NCBI GenBank assembly: GCA_963921195.1
Contig: OY992537.1
Coordinates: forward strand, 77,444,894-77,508,893
Length of the DNA stretch: 64,000 nt
Source of the DNA: Pegoplata infirma
Lineage: Eukaryota; Arthropoda; Insecta; Diptera; Anthomyiidae
Direction: 5' to 3'
Below the pieces are notes generated by a model, which searched no databases, was not told the DNA's origin, and saw only the letters and a list, made by a program, of their open reading frames with translations. Position numbers and translations under genes: made by a program. The stretch's first letter is position 1, and each line of letters starts with the position of its first letter. Shown here one piece after another: positions 44,139-56,219 of the stretch.

Positions 44139-47096
44139 CAGAGCTTCGAAGGATTTCATTCCTTAATTCGATATATCATTCTGAGTGAAAATTTAGTGAT
44201 TGCATTCCCCAATCACATTTTAGCGAATTGAATGAATTCACTTTAGACTCATTCAATTTATAAATATCGAATGCATTCGTTTTATTTTTCATTCGACTTT
44301 CAAAAATCGAATGCATTCGATTTTTTTTCATTCGACTTTTAAAAATCGAATGCATTCACTTGCGAATTCAATCGATTTTCTTTTCATTCATTTTGAAAAA
44401 TCGAATGGCTTATTCATTCATTGCATAAAAAACTTAAAAAAACTAACCAAGATAGAGCAAAACGGAGCCAATTTTTTGTCCATAGTATCGCTAACACTCT
44501 TCACATTTTTTTGTTCAATGGGCAGTAGACCACCCAAAAAATGTATGGGATTTGCAAAAGTATTTTTTTGTTCGCTCCACCGGCAGTTTCTGATAGATTG
44601 GCCATAAAAAATAATATCTGTGCAAGAACTGCATCTCTCGGTTGCATACAGGCCAGTCGATTTGAACTTTTGACCCCAAAAGTGACCTAAAAGCACTACA
44701 AAGCTTTTAAGTGCCATAACTCTTAAAATATGCGTTTTTCCAAAAAATACTACATAAGTTTTAATTTGCAGAATAAGAAAGCAAACATTTCCTTCATACA
44801 AATTTTTAGCCTAAGTCTAAGACATCGTGATGTTTTTGGCGGTTAAAATAAAAATTTATGTGAAGACTTCATTTAAAACGACCCTCGTTAAAATTTGGAC
44901 GGAGACTCAAATAGTCGGTATCCATTATTTTGTAGAGTAAGATATGTAGTTTTCATAAACCAATTACATTTGGAATTTATATGGGTAATTTCATTACAGA
45001 AGAGCCCAAAGCTGACTTTGAAGTCTCGATTATCCAAATGCTGTATACAAATTTGTAAAATTACTTTATTTTAAAGGACCCTCGTTAAAATTTTAATGGA
45101 TTACAATCGGTTTCCATGATTTTGAAGAGTTAAAAATGCAGATTTCAAACAAGTGTTGAAAAGTGGAGGCATTTTTAGCATTAATTGAAAACATGTTAGC
45201 AAAATACTATATGAAAAATACTTGGCATCTTATTACATTTGAACTTGAAGAATAAAAAAGTGTTATTACAGTAGAAAATTTCAATGAATTTCATGATTCG
45301 GATTGTATTCAAGTGGTCTGCCACACGTTAGATGCCTGGGAAAGTTTTAATAACTTGGCTGATTTTCAACCGATTTTAGTTTTTAATACGGCATTTTACT
45401 CCAAATCAAAATTCTTTAACCACCTGAATTCAAATTTAACTTAAATACAAAAAAAATGAGAAAACAGAAAAAAAAATATTTTTCCTAGTAATCCGTTTTT
45501 TTTAAATTCAAGGCCGATGCGGGACGCCTTACCCATGTCCAATAAACCTAAATTTTTATGAGACATATTTTTACCAACAAATGAATGTATCTAGGGTAAG
45601 TTATGGTTAATGTCTTCCAATTTAATTATTTTGGAGCACCATATAAAATATACCAGAGTCTAAAAAAAACTGAAATTTCCAAAATTTGAAAAAAATAGAA
45701 CTAATTGTGCTCACATCTCGAATTATGGATTAAAAATTGTGTAATTTAGAGTAGAATTTTTAGACTTTTTAAAAAAAGGTTTCGGACTTTTTCAAAAATT
45801 CGATTTTAATTTTATACGTTAAAAAATAAGTGATAATTAATTCGAATAATTTTTAAATATTTTTTTTTTTTCTAAAACTACATTTAAATACAACAAAACG
45901 TCGTCTAACTTATTGTAAGATATCTATATTTTCTACTGGTCAAAATTAATGAAAAATTTCAATTTTTTATTTTTTTTGAAAAAAACACCATTTTAAAAAA
46001 TTGATTACTCAACACCAACTTGGTACAAAAGTCTGAAAATTTGGGTGAAAGTTGCATTTAATACGTTCTAAAATATATCAAAAAAAATTAATCGAAGGGG
46101 TTCGGGTCTAAAAGTGAGTGATTTGGCCTGGAATTCCCCAAATATTTTCCAAAAAGTACACATCTAACTCTTCAAAATCATTGAAACCGATTGTATCACA
46201 AATTTGTATACAGCATTTCAAAAATCTAAACTTCAAAGTCAGCTTTGGACTCTTCTGTAATGAAATTACCCATATAAATTCCAAATGTAATTGGTTTATG
46301 AAAACTACATATCTTACTCTAAAAAATAATGGATACCGACAATTTGAGTCTCCGTCCAAATTTTAACGAGGGTCGTTTTAAATGAAGTCTTCACATAAAT
46401 TTTTATTTTAACCGCGAAAAACACCACGATGTCTTAGACTTAGGCTAAAAATTTGTATGAAGGAAATGTTTGCTTTCTTATTCTGCAAAATAAAACTTAT
46501 TTAGTATTTTTTGGAAACACGCATATTTTAAGAGTTATGGCTCTTTAAAGCTTTGTAGTGCGTTTAGGTCACTTTTGGGGTCAAAAGTTCAAATCGACTG
46601 GCCTGTATGCAACCGAGAGATCCAGTTCTTACACAGATATTATTTTTTATGGCCAATCTATCAGAAACTGCCGGTGGAGCGAACAAAAATATACTTTTGC
46701 AAATTTGGGTGGTCTAATGGGCAGTTAATATGTGCATTTTTTAAATTTTCGGGAACACCATTTTTTTGGATTCAAAATTAGAGCCCATTAGGGTCATCGT
46801 ATGTAAAGAGAGTAGGCGATACTATGGACCAAAATTTGGCTCCGTTTTGGTCTAAATATATATTTAAAAAAATCGATTGCATTCGCAGTGGAATGATAAA
46901 AAATCGAATGCATTCGATTTTTCTAAATCGAATGAACAAGAAATCGAATGCATTCATTTTTGTTCATTCAATCGAATGAATTCCAAGGACTGCATTCAAT
47001 GTTGATTTATGAAATCGAATCCATTCACTGACTATGAAAATTGAATGGATTTTTTTGAGAATTCATTCGAAAATGATTTCATTCTTCGAAGCTCTG
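44139..47096. mobile_element. foldback hAT-type element with about 0.9-kb arms (CAGAGCTTCGAAG ends)
   Basis: Perfect 8-bp duplication CTTACTAC (44131-44138, 47097-47104). The left arm runs to about 45070, the right arm begins about 46185; both carry CCTCGTTAAAATTT.GACGGA, AATTACCCATATAAATTCCA and GCATTCGATTTT phrases in inverse. The middle 1.1 kb is single-copy. Part of each arm resembles the interior of the CACTCA elements. Reading frames here (44418-44801, 46108-46366) are shadows of the arms. Confidence 0.9.
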
Positions 47097-47104
47097 CTTA
47101 CTAC

Positions 47105-47490
47105 TTACACTCTACTAATTTTTACTCATTTTACTACAGCTGGAATTTTCCAATACAAAAAGTAATCAAGACTTTCCAGTTGTAGTAAAAAATAGTAAGA
47201 AATTTAGGTAATCGAATATACCTATTATAAGAAATTTTTTATATTTAAACGCAAAAAATAATTGAAAAAATTTAAAAAATACATTTTTTTTTATTTTTAT
47301 CTAAATTTGTTTTTGAACCGTAAATAAGTGTATACAAAAACAAAATATGTTTTCTGTTGTTTGTAAGTTTATGATTTTCTATAAAATCAATTTTGGCCAA
47401 GAAAGGTCGTCTGCGTCTTGTGCATTGGTTAACATTGTGGAGGGTATTTAAAGATTCGGCACAGCCGAATATAGCTTTCTTACTTGTTTA
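47105..47490 (+). mobile_element. DINE/mini-me element, 3' part with terminal hairpin
   Basis: Ends GGAGGGTATTTAAAG, then a perfect 7-bp hairpin ATTCGGC-ACA-GCCGAAT (47454-47470), then TTCTTACTTGTTT, the usual 3' terminus of this family. It belongs with 43112-44130. Confidence 0.88.
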
Positions 47491-47671
47491 TTTTTGTTTT
47501 TTTTTTTTTAATTTTTCAAAAATCCAAAACTTTGACCGCCGGGCGCCACGGGTTAATTTAATCCGATTGACCTCAAATTTGTAGTAGAATAAAAAATGCC
47601 TGGACTTTGAAAATTGGAGAAATTTTTTTTTGGCCATACAGAAAAATGCCAGTCTAATGTACTATCCACAG

Positions 47672-49622
47672 TAGGGTGACAGCTATTTTGCAAAACTTCG
47701 AATTTCAAGGAGTGCACCCCTAATTTTTTTTGCATTTGGCCTAAAAATGTTATGCTAAAAATTTCAGCCAAATCGAGGCGCATCGAGGTCAAAGGTCAAA
47801 CACACGAAAATAGCCATATTTTGATGAAAAACATTGAATAAATGGTGTTGTTTTTTGAATATATTGTTAAAAAGTGGTACACGTGTTGTTTTTAGTATAA
47901 GAAGATATACTAAAAATTTTTGGGTTTTAAAAAATTAACCCTTGTAAGCCTTTCCGGCTCAAAATGACCCAATTTTTACAAAATGACCCCTAAAACAGGA
48001 AAATCAGCCCCAATTTTCTAATTTTATTGAAATAAACCCATGAAAAACGATATTTATATTATATTCTATCATATATACTCAGATATGAACTACTGTCATT
48101 CTAGGATGTCATTAACCCGTTTCATGGTAAGGCCAAAAATATGCATTATATTTGGCGTGGTTCTCAAAACTGATATTTTGATTTTTTAAAAATTTTCTTA
48201 AACAAAGTTAAAAAAAAATGATGAAAAAACCACAGAATCTTATAAAATATATGTAAGCATATAAAAAAAATTTTTTTTGAGGGATATCCCTCGGATAGTT
48301 TGGCGGGGGCATCGATTTAAACTCAGCGGATTTCGAGGAAGATGCGTTTTTTGCCCACAATTTACTCAATATGGAAAAATTTGGTAAATATTTTGCAATT
48401 TCACAAAGTAAGGGCCAGAAATTATTAAAAACAATGCTAGACTTTAATCTTAAACGTTTCAGGAAAATGGACCAATATTAACCCGGATTTTATTCGGGTC
48501 AAAGGTCAAATTTTGGAATATTTAGAGTTTTTTTAGAAAAGACACCTAAATATGAAATATTTATTGCGATTTTTTATAAAACTTGGTAAAATTATTGTAC
48601 GAGTTCAGAAAAAATTTGTTTGATTTTTTTTTTTAATTTAACCCATAAATGAACATGGGGTCAAAATGGTACAGCATTAAAATTTCTTAAAATAGTTTTT
48701 TTTATCGATTTCTAACAAACTTGTTATAATTATTGTGCGGTGTTAGAAAAATAATTATTTGATTTTTTTAATTAACCCATAAATGAAAAGTCGAAAAGAA
48801 ATATTTTATGCAAAGATTTTTTTTACATGCCGTTGTTCATTTATAGGTTAATTAAAAAAAAATTATCTGACATACATAGCACAAAGGTTATACCAAGATT
48901 TATAGAAATCAAAAAAAAAATATATTAAGAATTTTTAATCTTCTGGGCCATTTTGACCCCATGTTCATTTAGGGGTTAATTAAAAAAACTCAAATAATTA
49001 TTTTTCTGACCTCGCACAATAATTACAACAAGTTTTATAAAAATCGAAAAAAAAATAAAAAATATCAAGAAATTTAAACGTGCAGGGCCGTTTTGCCCCA
49101 TGTTCATTTATGGGTTAATTTAAAAAAAAATTAAATAATAATTTTTCTGAACTCGTACAATAATTATACCAAGTTTAATAAAAAATCGCAATAAACATTT
49201 TATATTTAGGTGCCTTGTTCTAAAAAAATCTAAATATCCCAAAATTTGACATTTGACCCGAATAAAAACCGGGTTAATATTATTCCATTTTCCTAAAACG
49301 TTTAGGGTTAAAGTCTAACATTTTTTTAATAATTTATGGCCCTTACTTTGTGAAAATTTTAAATATTTACCAAATTTTTTCCATATTGAGTAAATTGTGG
49401 GCAAAAAAGGCATTTTCCTCGAAATCCGCTGAGTTTAAATTGATGCCCACGCCAAACTATCCGAGGGATATTCCCCAAAATTTTTTTTTTTATATGTTAA
49501 CATATATTTTATAAGATTCTGTGGTTTTTTCAGCATTTTTCTTAATTTTGTTTAAGAAAGCTTTTAAAAAATCAAAATATCAGTTGAGAACCACGCCAAA
49601 TATAATGCACCCTGCCACCCTA
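47672..49622. mobile_element. foldback hAT-type element (TAGGGTG ends)
   Basis: Ends TAGGGTGACAGC and, inverted, TAGGGTGGCAGG. Perfect 8-bp duplication ATCCACAG (47664-47671, 49623-49630). An inner palindrome of about 1.5 kb (48110-49610, centre near 48850) shares GCATTATATTTGGCGTGGTT, ATATCCCTCGGATAGTTTGG and AACCCATAAATGAACATGGG. About 430 bases at the left have no partner arm. Confidence 0.9.
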
Positions 49623-49630
49623 ATCCACAG

Positions 49631-50309
49631 TGTTCATAGCAAATATTAGAAATTAATTTCAATTATTAAATATGGTCACCCTTTGTACATATAATATTTT
49701 ATCCTTAAAGTCAAAATATTTAATAACTAACAAAAAATAAATTTCAAATACATGTGTACAGATATACATTCATACATAATAAATTTATAATAAAAATAAA
49801 AATATAAAAAATAAGACAAACTACAGATAAAATTTAAATTGTATAATACCAAATGGAGACACAGAACACCACCAGCACAGGCAGCAATTTTACCATAGAG
49901 ATCGAACTTTATAGATAAATTTACCAAAAAAAAATATGCAGAGGAAAAAAATGTACATACGATATAACAAAAACAACATTCATACATATCAATATAAAGA
50001 TTCAATAGACACAACGCATGCAAATGGCAATTTATACCATTGAATATACAATACTAAAGTACACAAATTGTATAGAATATTGAATGAAATAACTAATACA
50101 CACACATGCATACATGCACACAGAATATTTTTTGACAGTATTTCTTAAATTGTTTTTTTAAGTTGCAATTTTAAAATTGAATTGTTTTAATTAAAAACAC
50201 AAACAACAAGATTAGACAAATAACAAATCGGTATTTCAACTTTGCTACACTGAAAAAAAAGTTTTTAATAAAAAATGTTTACACTTTCAGTAAACTCATT
50301 AAACAATTT
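49631..50309. other. no recognised feature
   Basis: AT-rich with short (CA)-rich and TACATA phrases. The frame at 49727-50023 has no recognisable domain. Confidence 0.4.
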
Positions 50310-50415
50310 GATATCCTCCAACAACAGTATGTGGATGTTCTCACTTTGTCATTCCGTGTGTAGCGCGTCAAAATATCGGTCTAGGACCCTCATAATGTGT
50401 ATATTAGCATAGCAG
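50310..50415 (+). mobile_element. DINE/mini-me 5' fragment interrupted by a hAT-type element
   Basis: Has TCATTCCGTGTGTAGCGCGT, AAATATCGGTCTAGGACC and ATAATGTGTATATTA. The (GTCY)n part is missing; sequence after 50962 probably belongs to the same copy. Confidence 0.6.
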
Positions 50416-50954
50416 TAGAGTTGTGTCGTTCACGAACGAACTAGTTCAATTGAACTATTCACTTCACTGAGCGGTTTATCTAGTTCGTTCATTTCCGCTC
50501 TTTTAGGTCTTTTCGTTCATTTAGCTCAATTGGTCATTATTTAATTTTGATCTTTTAGTTCGGTTGTTCAATTTTTTTTTTTTGTTAATTTTGTCATTAG
50601 GCGATAGTTTTCTCTTCTCTTTTGGCACAATTTCTCAGCATTTATGTTTTTTTTTACAAAAATTGTATATGTTTTCTTTAATTCATGTTTGTATTCAACA
50701 TTTTTGTATTTTTTGAACGAAAGCCAGAACAATATACATGATCAAAATGATTCGTTCACAAACTGTTGAACGAAAACAAAAACTGACCGATTTGAACTAG
50801 ATGAACGACCAACAGACATGATCAAAATGGTTCGTTCACAACTGTTGAACGAAGACCACAAAAGAGCAATTGAACTAGATGAACGAACTAGGTCTTTTAT
50901 CTGAAATGAACGAAAATGAGCGCTCACTCAATTGAACGATTAAGCACAAGTCTA
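50416..50954. mobile_element. hAT-type element (TAGAGTTGTG ends), 539 bp
   Basis: Ends TAGAGTTGTG and, inverted, TAGACTTGTG. Perfect 8-bp duplication CATAGCAG (50408-50415, 50955-50962). Both ends continue with GAACGAACTAGTTCAATTGA-like phrases. Confidence 0.88.
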
Positions 50955-51221
50955 CATAGCAGCCAAATATCAACCTTGGATTTTTAATATTGTGCCACAT
51001 GGTCTAAAACTAATATGGACAAATCGGATAACTTTAAGCAGTGCCCCTTTGAGGTCAAAGTTCACAAGGTAAAAAAAAAATTTTTAGATTTTTTTATTTT
51101 TGAATATAAGTGAGCTTTATTAGCTTTTTAACGGCAAAAACGTTTATTTCAATCGGAGAAGTTTTTCAATTTCAAAATGGACTTCGAGAAAATAATTTGA
51201 GACTGGTTGGGTGCTGGATTT

Positions 51222-51670
51222 TTATACCCTACACCACTCTGTGGTTCAGGGTATAATAAGTTAGTGCTGATGTGTGTAACTAACCGAAATATTGGTCCTA
51301 GACCTACTTTCAAGTATACCGATCGATGCAGAATGACTTTTTGAGTCGATTTAGCGATGTCCGTCCGTCCGTCTGTCCATCTATCGGTTTAAGCACGATA
51401 CAGGTCGCAATTTTCAATCAATTGACTTGAAATTTAAAACTTAAGCCTCTTTTGGCGCAAGGACGAAGCCTATTAAAATTGGTGAAAATCGGTCCATGTT
51501 AAGACCTAGCCCCCATACAAACGACCCCTTTGTATTCGGCTTAAATGACTCTAATTACTGTATTATAACAGATATCGCTTTGAAATTTAGTAGGTAATCA
51601 AATTTTGTATGTGCGATTCATCATTCTAAATTTCAAAGAAATCGGGTCGGTCCTTCTGGTAGTCCCCATA
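51222..51670 (+). mobile_element. DINE/mini-me element, 5' part, split by CACTCA copy 2
   Basis: 5' dyad TATACCCTACACC...TTCAGGGTATAA (51222-51255), core TTTTTGAGTCGATTTAGCGA, microsatellite (GTCC)n at 51359-51375. The sequence resumes at 52730 (CAAACCACCCTCCCG), giving a natural empty site ccccata|caaacc. Confidence 0.8.
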
Positions 51671-52727
51671 CACTCAAAAAAAAGTGAACTAAAATCTGGA
51701 AAAATTAACTAAATATTGAGAAAATGAGGGATTTGGCTCCAAAGAATTTTTTTCTTGGTTTTAGTTCATAATTTTCCCAAAAATAAGGAAAACAAAGTTA
51801 TTTAGTTTTAAGCCAATTTTAACTAGAAAATGGGAAAAATTATACTTCACATTTTAGAAATAGATTGGGTCTAGACCCTGGACCTATGGGTTCGGACCCC
51901 ATTTAACTCGAGACCCCGTTGGGTCCTTTAAGAGTCCCCATAGATTTTGAACCAAAACTTGGGTCAGTTTCGCTCTAACTTGCTTAGTTTTTGAGATACG
52001 GTAATAAGGGTCTGATAGGGTCTTGAGAATCTTAAAAACTGGATAACTCAAAAACTATTCATCGGAGGGCTTTCGGGTATTTTGCAGAAGTGTTCTACGA
52101 GTCAAGAGCTACAAAAATGCCGTTGGACCTTTTCTCGTGTTGGCAGCATTTACCGAGATATGTGCATGTATAAAATCTCGGGAATTTCAAATTTTAAATC
52201 TAAATTAGGGTCTTGAGACCCCGACAGATATGCAGAGCTAGGCTATTGTAGTCTTTCTTTTGAAAATTTCATCCGTTTCGCTCTATCTCGCTTAGTTTTC
52301 GAGATATCGCCATTTTGAATTTTTAACTAAATTCTAAGAAGTTATTTACTAAATTCTCAGAAGTCATTAACTAAATTCTAAGAAGTACACTTCCTCAATT
52401 CAAAGAAGAGAAATACGATGATGTTTTTTTAGTAAATTTTAACTAAACTTGAACTAAATTGTTTTTTAAGAAATATGTCTTAAAAATAAAGATACGATTC
52501 TTAGATTTGTGGAAAATTTCTTTGGCAGTAAGAATTTTTTTCCTAATATTAAAAAATTCCATTTAAAGAAAACTATAAACATATTATAAGTAAATGAACT
52601 AAAATGTTTTCCTCATAGTTAAGAAAGTTTCTCATTTTTAAGTTAAATTTAACTAAATTTTAGGAAAATTCATGATAAATTTTCAAAGACATTTTTTCCT
52701 TAATTTTAGTTATGTCTTTTTTCAGTG
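51671..52727 (+). mobile_element. CACTCA-ended non-autonomous DNA transposon, copy 2
   Basis: Starts CACTCAAAAAAAAGTGAACT, ends inverted CACTGAAAAAAGACATAAC. Duplication TA (51669-51670, 52728-52729). Collinear with copy 1 at 16374-17433, including CTTAGTTTTTGAGATACG and TTTCGCTCTA phrases. Confidence 0.8.
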
Positions 52728-52729
52728 TA

Positions 52730-53660
52730 CAAACCACCCTCCCGATATTCACATAATTCCCTCAAAATTCATAAAAATGGCAATATTTGATAAACATTTC
52801 ATTTTTAGGTGTTAAACGTGTACTTTTGTAACCTAGTCAAATCGGAATATAATTGGACCATTTTTGGACTTAGTCCCCCATATAAAAATTTTGACCGATA
52901 TTCAGTTAAATCGGCCTATTGACAAAAAAATAAACCAATTCATTTCATTCATAAACCAAACCATTTTCCGGAAAACATTGGTGTAATAATACCACATTAC
53001 GGTTATTCATCACTATGGCGTGCCAACCATTATGTTCAAATCCTTATTAATTTTTATTAAACAATAAAAATTGTTATTTTTGTTGGTTATTGACAATCGT
53101 TGCCTTACTAGTATAGTACAATTTATTCGTCTTTCTAATTCACATTGTGGATAGAGTCGAATATGTATTAATACTTTAGTTTGTGCACAAACGATTTGTC
53201 ATTAGACTCGTTTGCTACTTTGTAGTAAATCGTTTCTATTTTTGCTAAATAATCTTGACAATGGAATTTGACAAATTCCGAAACACGTGTCGATTAAGTC
53301 TTGCAAAAATGACCAACATAAATAAATTTAAAACAAAAAAACTAATTTTCTTGAAAATTATGCTATGAGAATATCATGGTCGAGCCAGAATAAACATCCT
53401 CAAAATATAAAAATCCGAAAAATCAAAAGAAAAAAAATTTCTCAGATTTCCCCTCTTAAACCGCCAAGTTAGTTTCTAAAAAACGTGTAAATCTAAGATT
53501 TTTGTACTCAATAACATATAAGCATTGCAAAAACTTTGAGAATCTCTGAAATAAACAATTGTTCCGATGAAGCACAAAATTTTTATAAAATAACACGATA
53601 CGTTTATTGTAGAATGTATATGAATGAGTAGATGGAAAAAAAATATTTGATAAAAATATT
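52730..53660 (+). other. DINE continuation and unclassified sequence
   Basis: 52730-52925 (CAAATCGGAATATAATTGGACC, CCCCATATAAAAATTTTGACCG) reads as the continuation of the split DINE. 53228-53310 is an inverse copy of 29824-29900. No gene seen. Confidence 0.5.
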
Positions 53661-53669
53661 AAAAAACAA

Positions 53670-54735
53670 GGAAATAAGTAAAAATCCGACTTGACGGAAT
53701 CCTTTTGTACCCTGCACAATGAACACAACATTTTGAGAAAAAATTCAATTTAAAAATCAGCTTAATCGATCAGATCATCTTAAAATCGATCTATCGTCAT
53801 GTAAATCTTTAAAAAAAATGTTTCAAGGGTACCTTTAATTTGCTGCCTAAAAATTTCAACAAAAAAATTTGAAAACAATATGGGAATGTCCTTATTTCTG
53901 ACACCATGGGTTCAAGTTGAAAAATGTAGAAGTAAATTTAAATTAATTAATTTCCAAAAATTATTGGTATTTCTGGTGTTCCTGTACCGGTTTCAAACAG
54001 TTCTAGTTAACCGTCAAAGCACTTTAAATATCCATATCTTCCAAAGTATTGATCCAAAAAAATATTATAAAATATTTTTAATCATTTATGAAGTTCTATC
54101 AACTAACCAAAAATGAACAAAATCCGCCAGTTTAATTTCCCAATGATTTGCTCATAGGTTAAAGTAATAGTAAGTCATTTCTTTACTTTACCCTATACTA
54201 ATTTGATGATTTTTGAAAATTACAAAAATGTAATTCCGATGATAAGTGGTAGGGCAAAAGTAATGCATGTTTTTGCATAAATTTTTTTGATATGCATTAC
54301 ACGGTAATGCATTACATAACCGTTTGATATGCATTACAAATGCGATTTTTCCTTAAAGATGCTGTTTTTTGGACCAAAAAACGCGTTTCTTAATTATTTA
54401 AATTTTTTTTAAACATACTCAATATTAACACACTTTTGAAAGGAATTTGGTCAACAAATGCTACCATGTTTTAAAATCAGCATTTTTAAAATTGTTTAAC
54501 TATATTTCCCATTAAGTACGCAAAATTTCTAAATTATTGAGCAGTAAGGTGGTCAAAAAATTCGAATATAAATTATGGTCAAATGTAATTTGTAATTTTT
54601 CTATTTTTAAGCGCTGAAATATTTCGAAATTCAAAAGTTCGTAAGTATTTATATACTTCTAGTCCGATATTTCAAGGTCTTACAAACGACTAATAAAAAT
54701 CCTCTTACACAGACAATAAATGAAGGGTATACAAC
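53670..54735 (-). mobile_element. DINE/mini-me element, minus strand, degraded
   Basis: The left end has the reverse of the 3' terminus (ATTCCGTCAAGTCGGAT and CTTATTTCCTTG). The right end has the reverse of the 5' part (TACCCTTCATTTATTGTCTG, GTTTGTAAGACC, GATATCGG-like). The microsatellite is lost. An ATGCATTAC-rich segment lies at 54255-54340. Confidence 0.6.
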
Positions 54736-55389
54736 AACAAAAAAAAGTACGTAAAATGTATCGATTTATGCATATATTAAATTACACGCGCTACTAACAC
54801 ATCAAGTTACGCCAAGGAATTGTATAAATACAATTTGAAATATCTATTCGTTTAAACATGAGCAGATAGTAATGGGCTATACGAAAATAAAAAAAAAAAT
54901 AGACACTGCTTACAAAAAACGGCATAATAAGATGAGGGAGTTTTGGTTATTTGTACTAATAACACAGGGTTACCATGGAATTATTTTAGGTTATAATTAT
55001 TTTCGTTAAATGGTGAAAGCTGAGAAAAATGTAAAAATATTTATTTTTTCACCCTGTGTGCCGAAATTTAATTTGGTGAAAATGGGATTGGTGATGGCAT
55101 TATCGTGCACATATATATAATTTTATATATAGTGCATATGAGGTATTTCACACCAACTGGCCCGCTACAGAAAAACATGTGTCCCATGAATTTCTGAATA
55201 TATTTTATTGATAGCCCAATATGAAACTAAGAAAATTGCGTATTTGGTTCTTCCATTTTTTTAGACCTAAATGCGTGCAAAAAAAAAACCTAGCGCTTAA
55301 CTAAAAAAATGCCTGCGAATTTTGTACTCTTGCCCAAAACATTAAATTATGATAAAGTTTTGCGGAAGATTTGGGTATACTTGCCAAAG
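54736..55389. other. no recognised feature
   Basis: AT-rich sequence; small open frames only. Confidence 0.4.
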
Positions 55390-55595
55390 CAAAGTTTTTT
55401 TAGAAAAAATAATGTTATATTACTTTGCTATTCCATGCAAAACGAATTCAAATATCAGTCGAGGACCCCATTAAAAAACCAAAAGAGCTGCACATTTCGT
55501 AAGTGAGTACAAAAATAAGTGCAAAAAAGTGTTTTTACATTTTGGAGAGTATAAAAGATTCGGCACCTAAGAATATAACACTCTTACTTGTTTTA
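55390..55595 (+). mobile_element. short degraded DINE/mini-me copy
   Basis: Has TTGCTATTCCATGCAAAACG, ATATCAGTCGAGGACCCCAT and the 3' end GGAGAGTATAAAAGATTCGG followed by CTCTTACTTGTTTT. Hairpin arms are eroded. Confidence 0.55.
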
Positions 55596-55646
55596 TGTAC
55601 ACTTGATAAACAAATGAAAAATTTTTATTCGAAAAGCTTAGACTTG

Positions 55647-56188
55647 CAAGGGAAGTATCTCAACCCTTATGCACCGATTTGCATGAAACTTAAAATATAG
55701 TAGTATATAAAAGAGACAATTCTAAGGTTGGGGTTCAAAACATGGGTAAAAAAACGGCGAAAAAATCAGCTATTTCATTCTAAGAAACTATATGATGTTT
55801 ACATATGAGCAGAAAGGTTTTTTTAATTTTTATCTAATGGTAGCATAACTTTGTAAAAATTCGGCTTCTTTAAATACTTTTTCCATGAAAATGTGTAAAT
55901 TTTGGGGGGTATTTATATAAAGACATAGACCTACGATATCCATATGAATACGAAATAATCTTTATTAAATTTAAGTCGATACGTATTTTTGCTCTAAACG
56001 ATATTCCTGTTAGTTCGGGAGTTATCGAAATTTTCCTGAAGGTCCACATTGTTTCATAAGGGGACAACGAAATTTTTAAACACTGATATGGCCGATAAGA
56101 CTAGACACCCCAACCTTAAAATCGTCTCTTTTATATATATTTTAAGTTTCAGGCATATCGGTTCATAAGGGTTGAGATACTACCCTTG
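55647..56188. mobile_element. inverted-repeat element with CAAGGG ends
   Basis: Arms of about 90 bases: CAAGGGAAGTATCTCAACCC, GAAACTTAAAATATA, TATAAAAGAGAC, AAGGTTGGGGT and their inverse. No target duplication found. The middle 360 bases have no gene. Confidence 0.65.
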
Positions 56189-56219
56189 TTGGTGATAAAG
56201 TAGTTTTGGTTAAAAATAT

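Noticed and set aside
44418..44801. 127-residue frame
   Set aside because: Lies in an arm of the foldback element; no domain, and the other arm does not preserve it.
55647..56188. hAT assignment of the CAAGGG element
   Set aside because: Ends fit YARNG but the flanks tagacttg and ttggtgat do not match, so it is listed only as an inverted-repeat element.
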